A DNA stretch of 62,894 nt from CAXBNV01 sp963977185. GTDB taxonomy: Bacteria; Pseudomonadota; Gammaproteobacteria; JAGOUU01. Shown here piece after piece: positions 36,301 through 45,669 of the stretch (positions within the stretch are counted from its first letter, which is position 1; each line of letters starts with the position of its first letter). The notes below the pieces were generated by a model. It saw nothing but the letters and a program-made list of their open reading frames with translations. It searched no databases and was not told the origin of the DNA. The translations under genes were made by a program, and so were the position numbers. The stretch is from assembly GCA_963977185.1 (NCBI GenBank), contig CAXBNV010000006.1, positions 1 through 62,894 on the forward strand, written 5' to 3'.

Positions 36301-36681
36301 ATGTCAGAATTAACTTTAAATATTATTCTTTTATTATCAGGTCTGATATTAGGAATATTGGCTCACAAATTATTTGCTAAATCGTCAAAAAAAATAAGAC
36401 GACTAACGAATAAGCTTAAAGAGCAAGATAATGAGAATAAAGCATTACAAAACAACTTGAATAATTATTTTGATGATGCCAATGATTTAGCTTCTAAATT
36501 AGCTGAAGATTATCAAACTTTAATATCTAAATTATCAGAAGGTACTAGAAAATTTTCAAGTTTTAACAAAAATATGTATTATCCTGCGATAACTAACAAT
36601 CTCAATAATCCAGGAATTGAAAAAAATATACCTTACACAGTTGATAGCTTAAATAATAGCAATAAAGATAAGTCCACGTAA
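36301..36681 (+). CDS. zapG: ZapG-like (YhcB/DUF1043) envelope/division protein
   Basis: Small single-pass inner-membrane protein, 126 residues. The N-terminal helix ILLLSGLILGILAHKLF is followed by a basic patch (KKIRRLTNKLKEQ) and a coiled coil (EQDNENKALQNNLNNYFDDANDLASKLAEDYQ), exactly the YhcB/ZapG layout, and DYQTLISKLSEG matches the family core. It connects cell division and envelope growth in Gammaproteobacteria. The tail is Asn-rich. It stands alone, convergent with uvrB. Confidence 0.85.
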   Translation: MSELTLNIILLLSGLILGILAHKLFAKSSKKIRRLTNKLKEQDNENKALQNNLNNYFDDANDLASKLAEDYQTLISKLSEGTRKFSSFNKNMYYPAITNNLNNPGIEKNIPYTVDSLNNSNKDKST

Positions 36682-36708
36682 ATATTCAGATTTATGATGT
36701 CGATTATC

Positions 36709-38712
36709 TTAGATATTTATAAATTTTTCTTGTAAAATATGTATCTCATCTCTTATTTCAGCAGCTTTTTCAAATTCTAAATTTTTTGCATATTTTTGCA
36801 TTTTTATTTCTAGAGCTTTAATTTCTTTAGTTATATTTTTAGAATTAAACTTTTTATTTTTATCTAATTTGTTTATTATACTTGCAGATTTTTCATGAGC
36901 TAAATCTTCTGTGCCACCTACTTCTAAGATATCTAATATTTTTTTAGTAATACTCTTAGGTTGTATATTATGTTTAATATTATAAATTTCTTGTTTTTCC
37001 CGACGTCTTTGTGTTTCATCTATAGCAAACTGCATTGATTTCGTTATTTTATCAGCATACATAATTACAGTACCATTGATATTTCTTGCGGCTCGGCCTA
37101 TGGTTTGAATTAAAGATCGTTCTGATCTTAAAAAACCCTCTTTGTCAGCATCTAATATAGCAACTAATGATACTTCTGGTATATCTAAGCCTTCTCTTAA
37201 TAAATTAATACCAACTAAAACATCAAAAATACCTAATCGTAAATCTCGAATAATTTCAACTCGTTCAACTGTATCTATATCAGAGTGCAAATATCTTACT
37301 TTTATTTTATGCTCTGTTAAGTAATCAGTAAGATCTTCAGACATTCTTTTTGTTAATGTTGTAACAAGAACTCTTTCTTGTTTTTTTGCTTTATCTTTAA
37401 TTTCTGAAAGTAAATCATCTATTTGAATTTTTGCAGGACGTACTATAATATTTGGATCTAATAATCCTGTTGGCCTTACAATTTGCTCTGCTATTTTTTG
37501 AGCATTTTCTTTTTCATAGTTACCAGGCGTTGCCGATACATAAATAGTTTGTGGAGATCTTTGTTCAAATTCATTAAATTTTAACGGTCTATTATCTAAT
37601 GCTGATGGCAACCTAAAACCATAGTTAACTAAATTTTCTTTTCTTGCTCGATCTCCTTTATACATAGCTCCTAATTGAGATACTGTAACATGAGATTCAT
37701 CAATAAATAATAAGCTTTTGGGTGGTAAGTAATCAAATAATGTTGGTGGAGGATCTCCTGGATTTCTTCCTGATAAATATCTTGAGTAATTTTCAATCCC
37801 TTGGCAGTAACCCAATTCTTGAATCATTTCTAAATCATACTGTGTTCGCTCTTTTAAACGCTGTGCTGCAACAAGGTTATTTTGCTTCTCTAATTCTTCT
37901 ACTCTTAAATTTAATTCATCTTTAATTAAATCAATTGCATTTAATAACACTTCTTTAGGAGTTGCATAATGCGTTTTAGGATATATAGTCGCTCTTGAAA
38001 TATTTCTTAGTACTTTTCCTGTTAGTGAATCTATTATTTTAATATATTCTATTTCATCATCAAATAAACTAATTCTAACAGCTTCTCTTTCTTCATCAGC
38101 AGGAAATATATCTATTATATCTCCCCTTACTCTATAAGTACCTCTTTTAAAATCTATATCATTTCTTAAGTATTGCATCTCTGCAAGTCTTCTTAAAATA
38201 GTTCTTTGATTATATTTAGATTTTTTATCTAAGTGCAAAATCATTTTATGATATAAATCAGGATCACCCAACCCATATATTGCAGATACACTTGCAATAA
38301 TAATTACATCATTTCTTTCTAATAAAGATTTTGTTGCAGACAAACGCATTTGCTCAATATGCTCATTAATAGAAGCATCTTTTGCTATATAAGTATCAGA
38401 GGTTGGAACATAAGCTTCTGGCTGATAATAATCATAATAAGATACAAAATAAGCAACAGCATTATCAGGAAAAAATTCTTTCATTTCACTATATAATTGA
38501 GCTGCTAAAGTTTTATTTGGTGCTAAAATAAAACTTGGCCTTTGCAATTGCTCTATAATATTAGCCATAGCAAAAGTTTTACCAGATCCTGTTACACCTA
38601 ATAAAACTTGCTTATCTAATTTATCATTAAGACCTGATACTAATTCTTTAATGGCGTTAATTTGATCGCCTACTGGTTTATAAGGACTTTTTAATTTAAA
38701 TTTTTTTATCAT
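36709..38712 (-). CDS. uvrB: Excinuclease ABC subunit B
   Basis: Damage-verifying helicase of nucleotide excision repair. Walker A GVTGSGKTFAMAN, the beta-hairpin region YYDYYQPEAYVP, DESHVTVSQL (motif II), the helicase end ATPGNYE, RYLHSDIDTVERVEI and QTIGRAARN, and the C-terminal UVR domain (LEFEKAAEIRDEI) that binds UvrC. Length 667 is full. Its partner uvrC is at 56.8 kb in this window. Confidence 0.97.
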   Translation of the reverse strand: MIKKFKLKSPYKPVGDQINAIKELVSGLNDKLDKQVLLGVTGSGKTFAMANIIEQLQRPSFILAPNKTLAAQLYSEMKEFFPDNAVAYFVSYYDYYQPEAYVPTSDTYIAKDASINEHIEQMRLSATKSLLERNDVIIIASVSAIYGLGDPDLYHKMILHLDKKSKYNQRTILRRLAEMQYLRNDIDFKRGTYRVRGDIIDIFPADEEREAVRISLFDDEIEYIKIIDSLTGKVLRNISRATIYPKTHYATPKEVLLNAIDLIKDELNLRVEELEKQNNLVAAQRLKERTQYDLEMIQELGYCQGIENYSRYLSGRNPGDPPPTLFDYLPPKSLLFIDESHVTVSQLGAMYKGDRARKENLVNYGFRLPSALDNRPLKFNEFEQRSPQTIYVSATPGNYEKENAQKIAEQIVRPTGLLDPNIIVRPAKIQIDDLLSEIKDKAKKQERVLVTTLTKRMSEDLTDYLTEHKIKVRYLHSDIDTVERVEIIRDLRLGIFDVLVGINLLREGLDIPEVSLVAILDADKEGFLRSERSLIQTIGRAARNINGTVIMYADKITKSMQFAIDETQRRREKQEIYNIKHNIQPKSITKKILDILEVGGTEDLAHEKSASIINKLDKNKKFNSKNITKEIKALEIKMQKYAKNLEFEKAAEIRDEIHILQEKFINI

Positions 38713-38741
38713 AATTTATTACTCTGAAAAGCAAATAAATA

Positions 38742-40343
38742 TTACATTCTAAAAACACCATACTGGGTTTTGCTTTCTGTTTTATTAACAACTTCTAAAG
38801 CAAGCCCTAACACATTTCTAGTATCTTTAGGATCAATGATTCCATCATCCCATAATCTTGCTGATGAATAATAAGGATGACCTTGTTTTTCATATTGCTC
38901 AACTAAATCATCATGCATTTTTTGCAACTCTTTATCTGATAACTTTTCCCCAGATTTTAATAATTGTTGCTTTTTAATCTGAACCAATACAGATGCTGCT
39001 TGTGCACCACCCATTACTGAAATTCTTGCATTAGGCCACATCCATAAAAAATTAGGATTGTATGCTCTACCACACATACCATAATTACCAGCGCCAAAAC
39101 TACCGCCAATAATAATAGTAAATTTGGGAACATTGACACAGGACACGGCGTTAACCATTTTGGCGCCATGTTTGGCTATACCTTCAGTTTCATATTTTTT
39201 TCCAACCATAAATCCAGTTATATTTTGTAAAAATATTAAAGGTACATTTCTTTGACCACATAGCTGAATAAACTGAGTACCTTTTTGTGCTGAATCTGAA
39301 AACAAAATACCATTATTTGCAACTATGCCTACTTTATGACCATATATTTTTGCAAAACCACAAATTAAAGTTTGGCCATATAATTCTTTAAACTCTAAAA
39401 AATCCGAATCATCTATTATTGAATTAATAATATTTTTAATATCAAATAAATGCTTAAGATCTTTAGATATAAAATTATATATCTTATTATTTAATATTTT
39501 AGGCGATTTAATTAAGTCTAATTTACTACTAATTACAGGTAAATCTAACTTTTTTATAATATCTCGTGCTGTATCTAGAGCATGACTATCACTGTTAGCA
39601 TAAAAATCAGCAACTCCTGATTCACGGCAATGTACATCAGCACCACCCAAGGCTTCAGCACTAACTTCTTCTCCTGTTGCTGCTTTTACTAACGGAGGAC
39701 CTGCTAAAAAAATAGTTGCCTGTTGCTTGACCATAATACTATAATCAGCCATTGCTGGCACATAAGCCCCACCAGCAGTGCAAGATCCCATCACTATAGC
39801 AATTTGCACAATGCCTTGAGCTGACATTCGTGCTTGATTATAAAAAATTTTACCGAAATGTTCTTTGTCTGGGAAAACTTCTGCTTGATGTGGCAAATTA
39901 GCTCCACCAGAATCTACCAAATAAATACAAGGCAATTTATTTTGCTCTGCTATTTCTTGAGCTCTAAGATGTTTTTTAACTGTTATAGGATAATAAGTCC
40001 CACCTTTAACAGTTGCATCATTAGCAATAATCATACATAAAACATTATTAACCAAACCAATTCCAGATATAATTCCTCCTGCAGGAACATTATCTTTACC
40101 ATATAATTCATAACCTGCTAATTGTGATAACTCTAAAAAAGGCGAATTTTTATCTAATAACTTATCAACTCTTTGTCTTGGTAGTAGTTCTTTTTTTTCA
40201 AGATGTTTTTTTTGATATTTCTGCCCTCCACCTTGAATTATAGCTTCAACTTTACTTTGCAAATCTTTTACTAGATCTTGCATAGCAGAATAATTATCTT
40301 GAGATTCTTTTGATTCTATATTTGATTTATTAGATACTGACAT
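38742..40343 (-). CDS. Acyl-CoA carboxylase carboxyltransferase (methylcrotonyl-CoA carboxylase beta type)
   Basis: Carboxyltransferase subunit that moves CO2 from carboxybiotin to an acyl-CoA. The methylcrotonyl-type sequence is seen in RVDKLLDKNSPFLELSQLAGYELYG, the oxyanion loops MGSCTAGGAYVPAMADYS and GGSFGAGNYGMCGRAY, and the C-terminal ending DPKDTRNVLGLALE. ATG 40343 is chosen because GGAGATTT lies 7 bases before it; a TTG at 40352 would overlap that site. It is the last gene of the operon after thiolase (2 bases apart). The biotin-carboxylase alpha subunit is not in this window. Confidence 0.9.
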   Translation of the reverse strand: MSVSNKSNIESKESQDNYSAMQDLVKDLQSKVEAIIQGGGQKYQKKHLEKKELLPRQRVDKLLDKNSPFLELSQLAGYELYGKDNVPAGGIISGIGLVNNVLCMIIANDATVKGGTYYPITVKKHLRAQEIAEQNKLPCIYLVDSGGANLPHQAEVFPDKEHFGKIFYNQARMSAQGIVQIAIVMGSCTAGGAYVPAMADYSIMVKQQATIFLAGPPLVKAATGEEVSAEALGGADVHCRESGVADFYANSDSHALDTARDIIKKLDLPVISSKLDLIKSPKILNNKIYNFISKDLKHLFDIKNIINSIIDDSDFLEFKELYGQTLICGFAKIYGHKVGIVANNGILFSDSAQKGTQFIQLCGQRNVPLIFLQNITGFMVGKKYETEGIAKHGAKMVNAVSCVNVPKFTIIIGGSFGAGNYGMCGRAYNPNFLWMWPNARISVMGGAQAASVLVQIKKQQLLKSGEKLSDKELQKMHDDLVEQYEKQGHPYYSSARLWDDGIIDPKDTRNVLGLALEVVNKTESKTQYGVFRM

Positions 40344-40345
40344 AA

Positions 40346-41542
40346 TTAACAAATCTCCAAAGCCATCGCTGTTGCTTCACCACCACCAATACATAATGCC
40401 GCAATACCTGTTTTTAAATTATTTTCTTTTAACGCATTTAATAAAGTCACCATTATTCTTGCACCACTTGCTCCAATGGGATGACCTAATACACAAGCAC
40501 CTCCATTGATATTAACTTTATCATAAGGCAAGTTTAAATCTTTTATAGCCGCCATTGTGACAACAGCAAAAGCTTCATTTATCTCAAATAAATCTATATC
40601 AGAAATTTTTAAATCTAATTTATGTAATAATTTTTTAATTGCAAAACCAGGTGCTATTGTAAAAAGCTCAGGTTTATCTGCATATTGCGCATAGCCTAAA
40701 ATTTTAGCAATTGGTTTTAAATTTAATTTATCAGCAACACTTTGTCTCGTTAACAATAATCCTGCAGCCCCATCAGATATTGAGCTAGAATTTGCAGCTG
40801 TTACAGTTCCATTTTTTTTAAAAGCAGGACGTAAATTTGGAATTTTATCTATTAATGCGTTTTTTGGTCCTTCATCCGAATCTATAATAATTTCTTTATT
40901 TTTTATTTTAATTTTAATCGGAGTAATCTCATTTTTATATTTATTTTCTTTTTGTGCTTTTTGTGATTTTTTTACAGAGTTTATCGCAAACTCATCTTGC
41001 TCTTCTCTTGAAAAATTATAATTCTCAGCTGTAGTTTCAGCAAAACATCCCATTGCTTTACCTTTATCATAAGCATCTTCTAAGCCATCAATAAACATAT
41101 GATCTTTTAATTCAACATGACCTAATCTTAACCCACTTCTTGCTTTGTCTAATAAATATGGAGCGCAACTCATGCTTTCCATGCCACCTGCTATAGCTAT
41201 ATCACTTGAACCAGCTTTCAAGCTATCACATACTTGCATAACTGCTTTCATTCCTGAGCCACACATTTTATTAATAGTTGTGCATCCTGTGTGATAATTC
41301 AAACCAGCATTTAATGCAGCTTGTCTTGCTGGAGCTTGACCTTGCCCTGCCTGCAAAACACATCCCATAATAACTTCATCTATTTCAGTATTATTAAGAT
41401 TTAAATTAGATTTTGTTATTAAATCTTTTATAACTACAGAGCCAAGTTCATGAGCCGCAAGAGTTGATAACTCGCCTAAAAATTTGCCCATTGGAGTTCT
41501 GGTGTAACTTATTACTACTATTGGGTCATGATTATTATCCAT
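40346..41542 (-). CDS. Acetyl-CoA acetyltransferase (thiolase)
   Basis: Biosynthetic/degradative thiolase, 398 residues. The acyl-enzyme Cys lies in INKMCGSGMKAV, substrate site in GGMESMS, with the second His and Cys in GGACVLGHPIGASGARI and the ALCIGGGEATAMALE end. Joins or cleaves acetoacetyl-CoA. Placed between the isovaleryl-CoA dehydrogenase gene and the carboxyltransferase gene, so acetoacetate from leucine breakdown is one likely substrate. A ribosome site (GGAGA) precedes its ATG. Confidence 0.93.
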   Translation of the reverse strand: MDNNHDPIVVISYTRTPMGKFLGELSTLAAHELGSVVIKDLITKSNLNLNNTEIDEVIMGCVLQAGQGQAPARQAALNAGLNYHTGCTTINKMCGSGMKAVMQVCDSLKAGSSDIAIAGGMESMSCAPYLLDKARSGLRLGHVELKDHMFIDGLEDAYDKGKAMGCFAETTAENYNFSREEQDEFAINSVKKSQKAQKENKYKNEITPIKIKIKNKEIIIDSDEGPKNALIDKIPNLRPAFKKNGTVTAANSSSISDGAAGLLLTRQSVADKLNLKPIAKILGYAQYADKPELFTIAPGFAIKKLLHKLDLKISDIDLFEINEAFAVVTMAAIKDLNLPYDKVNINGGACVLGHPIGASGARIMVTLLNALKENNLKTGIAALCIGGGEATAMALEIC

Positions 41543-41566
41543 AATAAAAATCTCCTGCTTTATTTT

Positions 41567-42730
41567 TTAATCTTCTTTAAATAATTCTCGACCAATTAAC
41601 ATTCTTCTAATTTCAGAAGTCCCTGCTCCTATTTCATATAATTTTGCATCTCTTAAAAATCGTCCGGTTGGATATTCATTAATATAACCATTTCCACCTA
41701 AACATTGAATGGCCTCTAATGCCATTTTGGTTGCATTTTCCGAGCAATATAAAATAACACTTGCCGCATCTTTTTTATTAACTAAATTATTATCACAAGA
41801 TTTAGCAACATTATATAAATAAGCTCTTGATGCATTTAACATAGTATACATATCAGCAAGTTTTCCCTGCATTAGTTGAAATTCGCCAATATACTTACCA
41901 AACTGTTTTCGCTCTTTAGTATAACTTTGAACAACATCCATACATGATTGCATAATACCAACCGGGCCTGCTGCTAAAATAACTCGCTCATAATCTAAGC
42001 CACTCATTAAAATTTTTATGCCTAAATTAACTTGACCCAATATATTTTCTTTAGGAACAATGCAATCTTTAAAAACTAATTCACAAGTATTTGATCCACG
42101 CATTCCTAATTTGTCTAATTTTTGTGCTGTACTAAACCCTTTAAAATTACTTTCAATTATAAAAGCTGTAATTCCTTTTGAATTTAACTTAGAATTAGTT
42201 TTAGCATATACGACTAAAATATCAGCCTCTGGGCCATTAGTAATCCACATTTTATTTCCATTTAAAATGTAATGATCTGATTTTTCTTCTGCTTTTAATT
42301 GCATGCTTACAATATCAGAGCCTGAATTAGCCTCACTCATTGCCAAAGCACCAACATGCTCACCTGATATTAACTTAGGTAAATATTTTTCTTTTTGAGC
42401 TTTACTACCATTTAAACTAATTTGATTTACGCATAAATTAGAATGTGCTCCATAACTTAATCCTATAGCTCCTGAGCCTCGGCTTATTTCTTCCATAACT
42501 ATTGCATGTGCTAAGTATCCTAAATCAGCGCCACCATATTCTTCAGGAGCAGTAATTCCTAAAACACCTAAGTCACCCAATTTTTTCCACATTTCATGTG
42601 GAAATAAATTATCTTTATCAATTTTTTCTGCAATAGGAGAAATTTCTTTTGTAACAAAATCACAGACCGTATCTCTTAACAAATTTAAATCATCAAGATC
42701 ATAAACAAGACCAGTATAAAGATTACTCAT
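41567..42730 (-). CDS. ivd: Isovaleryl-CoA dehydrogenase-like acyl-CoA dehydrogenase
   Basis: FAD enzyme oxidising a short branched acyl-CoA and passing electrons to ETF, encoded just upstream. It has 387 residues. LTAPEEYGGADLGYLAH, the FAD/substrate segment ALAMSEANSGSDIVS, MWITNGPEAD and QCLGGNGYINEYPTGRFLRDAK are typical. The Glu in GLDYERVILAAGP corresponds to the catalytic base of isovaleryl-CoA dehydrogenases rather than the Glu near the C-terminus used by most family members. That supports leucine catabolism, with the usual caution. Confidence 0.88.
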   Translation of the reverse strand: MSNLYTGLVYDLDDLNLLRDTVCDFVTKEISPIAEKIDKDNLFPHEMWKKLGDLGVLGITAPEEYGGADLGYLAHAIVMEEISRGSGAIGLSYGAHSNLCVNQISLNGSKAQKEKYLPKLISGEHVGALAMSEANSGSDIVSMQLKAEEKSDHYILNGNKMWITNGPEADILVVYAKTNSKLNSKGITAFIIESNFKGFSTAQKLDKLGMRGSNTCELVFKDCIVPKENILGQVNLGIKILMSGLDYERVILAAGPVGIMQSCMDVVQSYTKERKQFGKYIGEFQLMQGKLADMYTMLNASRAYLYNVAKSCDNNLVNKKDAASVILYCSENATKMALEAIQCLGGNGYINEYPTGRFLRDAKLYEIGAGTSEIRRMLIGRELFKED

Positions 42731-42756
42731 GATAAAACCTTTTAAAACGTGAAAGT

Positions 42757-43719
42757 TTAATTTTTTAACTTCTCAATTTCAACACATAGCTCAGGAATTA
42801 CATTAAACAAATCACCCTCTAAAGCATAATCGGCAATTTGCATAATTGGTGCTTCTGGATCAGTATTAATAGCAACTATTATTTTACTATCTTTAATTCC
42901 TGCTAAATGTTGCATGGCACCTGATATGCCTATAGCTATATATAAATCAGGCGCAACAATTTTTCCTGTTTGCCCAACTTGATAATCATTAGATACATAT
43001 CCTGCATCAACAGCAGCTCTTGTTGCACCAACTGCAGCCCCTAAAGTTTCAGCTAACTGTTCAATTAATTTAAAATTTTCTTTACTTTGCAAGCCACGTC
43101 CACCAGAGACTACTATTTTTGCCTGAGATAAATCCGGTCTATCGGTTTTAGAGGTATCTTCTTTGATAAATTTAGAAATATTTTTAGATTTAATTGCATC
43201 TAATTTAATTATTTGAGAACTAGTACTTATAGCTTTAGTATCATATTGATAATGATCAAACGCAGTTGATCTAATTGTTAATAACTTAACAGAATCTTTA
43301 ATTATGCATGTTGCAAAAGCATTACCTGCATAAATAGGTCGAACAAAAGTATCATTCGATATAATTTCAGTAACATCACTTAACTGATTAACATCTAATT
43401 TTGCAGCAAGTCTTGGAGCCAAATTTTTGCCAAATGTGCTGGCTGGTAATAACACATGAGTAAAGTTTTTACTTTTTATAAAATTAACTATTAGATCATC
43501 TATTTCTTCTGCTAAAAAATTTTTATAATTTTCATTATCTGCTATATAGATGTTTCCTGTTTTAATCTGACTTAAAATATCATTGCTAATATTAAAGCCA
43601 GCTATAAAAAAATTTATTTCAGCTAAATCATAATTTAATTTCTTTGCGCAAGTTATTAAATTAAAAATATTAGAATTTACTTTATTATTATTATGTTCAA
43701 CAATAATTAAAATGCTCAT
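42757..43719 (-). CDS. etfA: Electron transfer flavoprotein alpha subunit
   Basis: Takes electrons from acyl-CoA dehydrogenases and gives them to ETF-quinone oxidoreductase. The 320-residue protein has the C-terminal FAD-binding domain: VVSGGRGLQSKENF, GAAVGATRAAVDAGY, GQTGKIVAPDLYIAIGISGAMQHLAGIKDS region and VAINTDPEAPI. It follows etfB by about 42 bases and precedes the acyl-CoA dehydrogenase gene, making a functional set. Confidence 0.94.
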   Translation of the reverse strand: MSILIIVEHNNNKVNSNIFNLITCAKKLNYDLAEINFFIAGFNISNDILSQIKTGNIYIADNENYKNFLAEEIDDLIVNFIKSKNFTHVLLPASTFGKNLAPRLAAKLDVNQLSDVTEIISNDTFVRPIYAGNAFATCIIKDSVKLLTIRSTAFDHYQYDTKAISTSSQIIKLDAIKSKNISKFIKEDTSKTDRPDLSQAKIVVSGGRGLQSKENFKLIEQLAETLGAAVGATRAAVDAGYVSNDYQVGQTGKIVAPDLYIAIGISGAMQHLAGIKDSKIIVAINTDPEAPIMQIADYALEGDLFNVIPELCVEIEKLKN

Positions 43720-43761
43720 GAAAGATATAATCCTATATAAATTTTAAATATTTTATATTTG

Positions 43762-44538
43762 TTAAATTATTTTTTTATCAATATGTAATTTATTTATTAA
43801 CTCATTAACATTTGCAACTTTAATACCTGATTCTCTTAATTTAGGGGAATTAACTTCTAAAGTTTCTAAGTTATTATTAATAGTTATATTATTATTTTTA
43901 ATAAAATCTTGAATATTGATAATCTCAAAAGGCTTTCTTTTAGCTTTCATGATATTTGGCATAGATGGATATCTTGGCTGATTTAATCTTAAATCAGTTG
44001 TAACAAGAGCAGGCAAATTTAATTCTATAGTTTGAGCTCCACCATCAACTTCCCGTGTCACTTGTATTTTTTTATCTATAATATTTAAGCTTGATATAAA
44101 TGTTCCTTGCGGCCAATCAAGCATTGCTGCCAACATTTGTCCAACTTGATTATTATCACTGTCTATAGCCTGCTTGCCTAAAATAGCTAAATCTATGTTT
44201 TCTTTTAAAATAAGATTTTTCAATATCTTAGCTATATTCAAAGGTGCTAAATTGACGCTATATTCAGTTTCATCTGTGTTAATTAAAATTCCTCTATCAG
44301 CGCCCATTGCTAATGCTTGTCGTATTATATCTTGAGACTTAGTTGCACCTATTGATACTATTATAATTTGATTAGCAATACCTTGCTCTTTTAATTTAAT
44401 CGCTTCTTCTACCGCAATCTCATCAAATGGATTCATCGACATTTTTACATGTTTTGTCTCCACCCCAGTTTTATCAGATTTAACCCTAATTTTAACTCTA
44501 TAATCAATAACTCTTTTTATTGGAACTAAAATATTCAT
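43762..44538 (-). CDS. etfB: Electron transfer flavoprotein beta subunit
   Basis: AMP-binding partner of EtfA, 258 residues. The beginning MNILVPIKRVIDYRVKIRV, the SMNPFDEIAVEEAIKLKE block, QAIDSDNNQVGQMLA and LNLPALVTTDLRLNQPRYPSMPNIMKAKRK are full-length family matches. First gene in the operon etfB-etfA-ivd-thiolase-carboxyltransferase on the minus strand. Confidence 0.95.
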   Translation of the reverse strand: MNILVPIKRVIDYRVKIRVKSDKTGVETKHVKMSMNPFDEIAVEEAIKLKEQGIANQIIIVSIGATKSQDIIRQALAMGADRGILINTDETEYSVNLAPLNIAKILKNLILKENIDLAILGKQAIDSDNNQVGQMLAAMLDWPQGTFISSLNIIDKKIQVTREVDGGAQTIELNLPALVTTDLRLNQPRYPSMPNIMKAKRKPFEIINIQDFIKNNNITINNNLETLEVNSPKLRESGIKVANVNELINKLHIDKKII

Positions 44539-44665
44539 TTAAGAAACTCGTAATAATGTTAGCAAAATAAATCAACTGATTGAATCTATTAATATTTAGT
44601 TTAACTCAAGTTTTATTATCAGCAAAATTCTCTTATCATATAATTATAAATACTGTGTAAGTCTC

Positions 44666-44695
44666 TTGACAAAAGATATTAATTTAAATTAAAAT
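44666..44695 (+). promoter_or_regulatory. Probable promoter for the glycerophosphodiesterase gene
   Basis: Perfect TTGACA (44666-44671), an 18-base spacer and TAAAAT (44690-44695), about 30 bases before the ATG at 44725. Confidence 0.5.
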
Positions 44696-44724
44696 TCACA
44701 AATTATAATATTCAGCTTTTATTT

Positions 44725-45570
44725 ATGATTTTTAAAAAAAATATGGTTTATATATTAATTAGTATATTATTAATTTACGCTATATACAGTGTATTATTTA
44801 CATATTATAAAATAACAGCTGATAAAGTGTCAGCATCTCAATTTCAGAATATAACTATTGGTCATCGTGGCTACAAATCTTTATATCCTGAAAACACCTT
44901 AGCTGGAATTAAACAAGCTTATTTAGCTGGAGCAGATGGTGTCGAATTTGATGTAAGACTCACTAAAGACAATATTCCTGTTATAATTCACGATCGTTCA
45001 TTAAAACGCACTACAAATGGCTCAGGAAAAATAAATGAATTAACACATGCGGAAACTCAAAAATTTAATAATAAGCATGGAGATATAATTTCTAATGAAA
45101 AAATCCCCACTTTATATCAAGCTATTGAATTAATAAAAAAATATAACCTTAAAGCGAATATAGAATTAAAACATACTAGAAACAAAGATGATTTAGTTCA
45201 AATAATAACAAAAATAATAAAAGATAATAAATTATATAATCAAGTATATATATCATCTTTCCACCCTGATTATTTATACAAAATAAGAAAAATTGAACCT
45301 AAGATTATTACAGCATTAAATATAGGCGAAATATTTAAATATGATTTTGTTAACTATGTTTATAATAATTATTTCGCTTCTTCTATCGCTGATTTTTTAA
45401 ATATTAGTATTCTAGGACCTGATTATAAATTATTAAATAACAAAACTATTGAATATTACCAAAAGAAACATTTAGTATTAATTCCTTATACTGTAAACAA
45501 CATTAAAGATAAGAAATTATTTAAAAATAATAAAATTAGCTATATTACTGATGATGTTTCCAGTAATTAA
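44725..45570 (+). CDS. Membrane-anchored glycerophosphodiester phosphodiesterase
   Basis: Cuts glycerophosphodiesters into glycerol-3-phosphate and an alcohol. A single N-terminal membrane helix (MVYILISILLIYAIYSVLF) anchors it, putting the catalytic domain outside the cytoplasm. The GDPD motifs are complete: IGHRGYKSLYPENTLAGI, GADGVEFDVRLTKDNIPVIIHDRSL (both catalytic His, metal Glu/Asp) and ANIELKH. Length 281. It has its own promoter and ends at a hairpin terminator. It may scavenge deacylated phospholipids. A second, much larger GDPD protein lies at 60.2 kb. Confidence 0.9.
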   Translation: MIFKKNMVYILISILLIYAIYSVLFTYYKITADKVSASQFQNITIGHRGYKSLYPENTLAGIKQAYLAGADGVEFDVRLTKDNIPVIIHDRSLKRTTNGSGKINELTHAETQKFNNKHGDIISNEKIPTLYQAIELIKKYNLKANIELKHTRNKDDLVQIITKIIKDNKLYNQVYISSFHPDYLYKIRKIEPKIITALNIGEIFKYDFVNYVYNNYFASSIADFLNISILGPDYKLLNNKTIEYYQKKHLVLIPYTVNNIKDKKLFKNNKISYITDDVSSN

Positions 45571-45582
45571 CCAGAAATAAAT

Positions 45583-45606
45583 GCCATTTAAATATAATGG
45601 CTTTTT
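45583..45606 (+). terminator. Rho-independent terminator after the glycerophosphodiesterase gene
   Basis: GCCATT and AATGGC stem (45583-45588, 45596-45601) followed at once by TTTTT, 13 bases after the stop codon. Confidence 0.75.
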
Positions 45607-45669
45607 ATCGCCAGAACTGTATAATTTTACTACTACTTTTGTAAATATCATAAAGAATGGTTGTTAACT

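Noticed and set aside
40344..40352. TTG start for the carboxyltransferase gene
   Set aside because: It would overlap the GGAGATTT ribosome site that serves the ATG at 40343.
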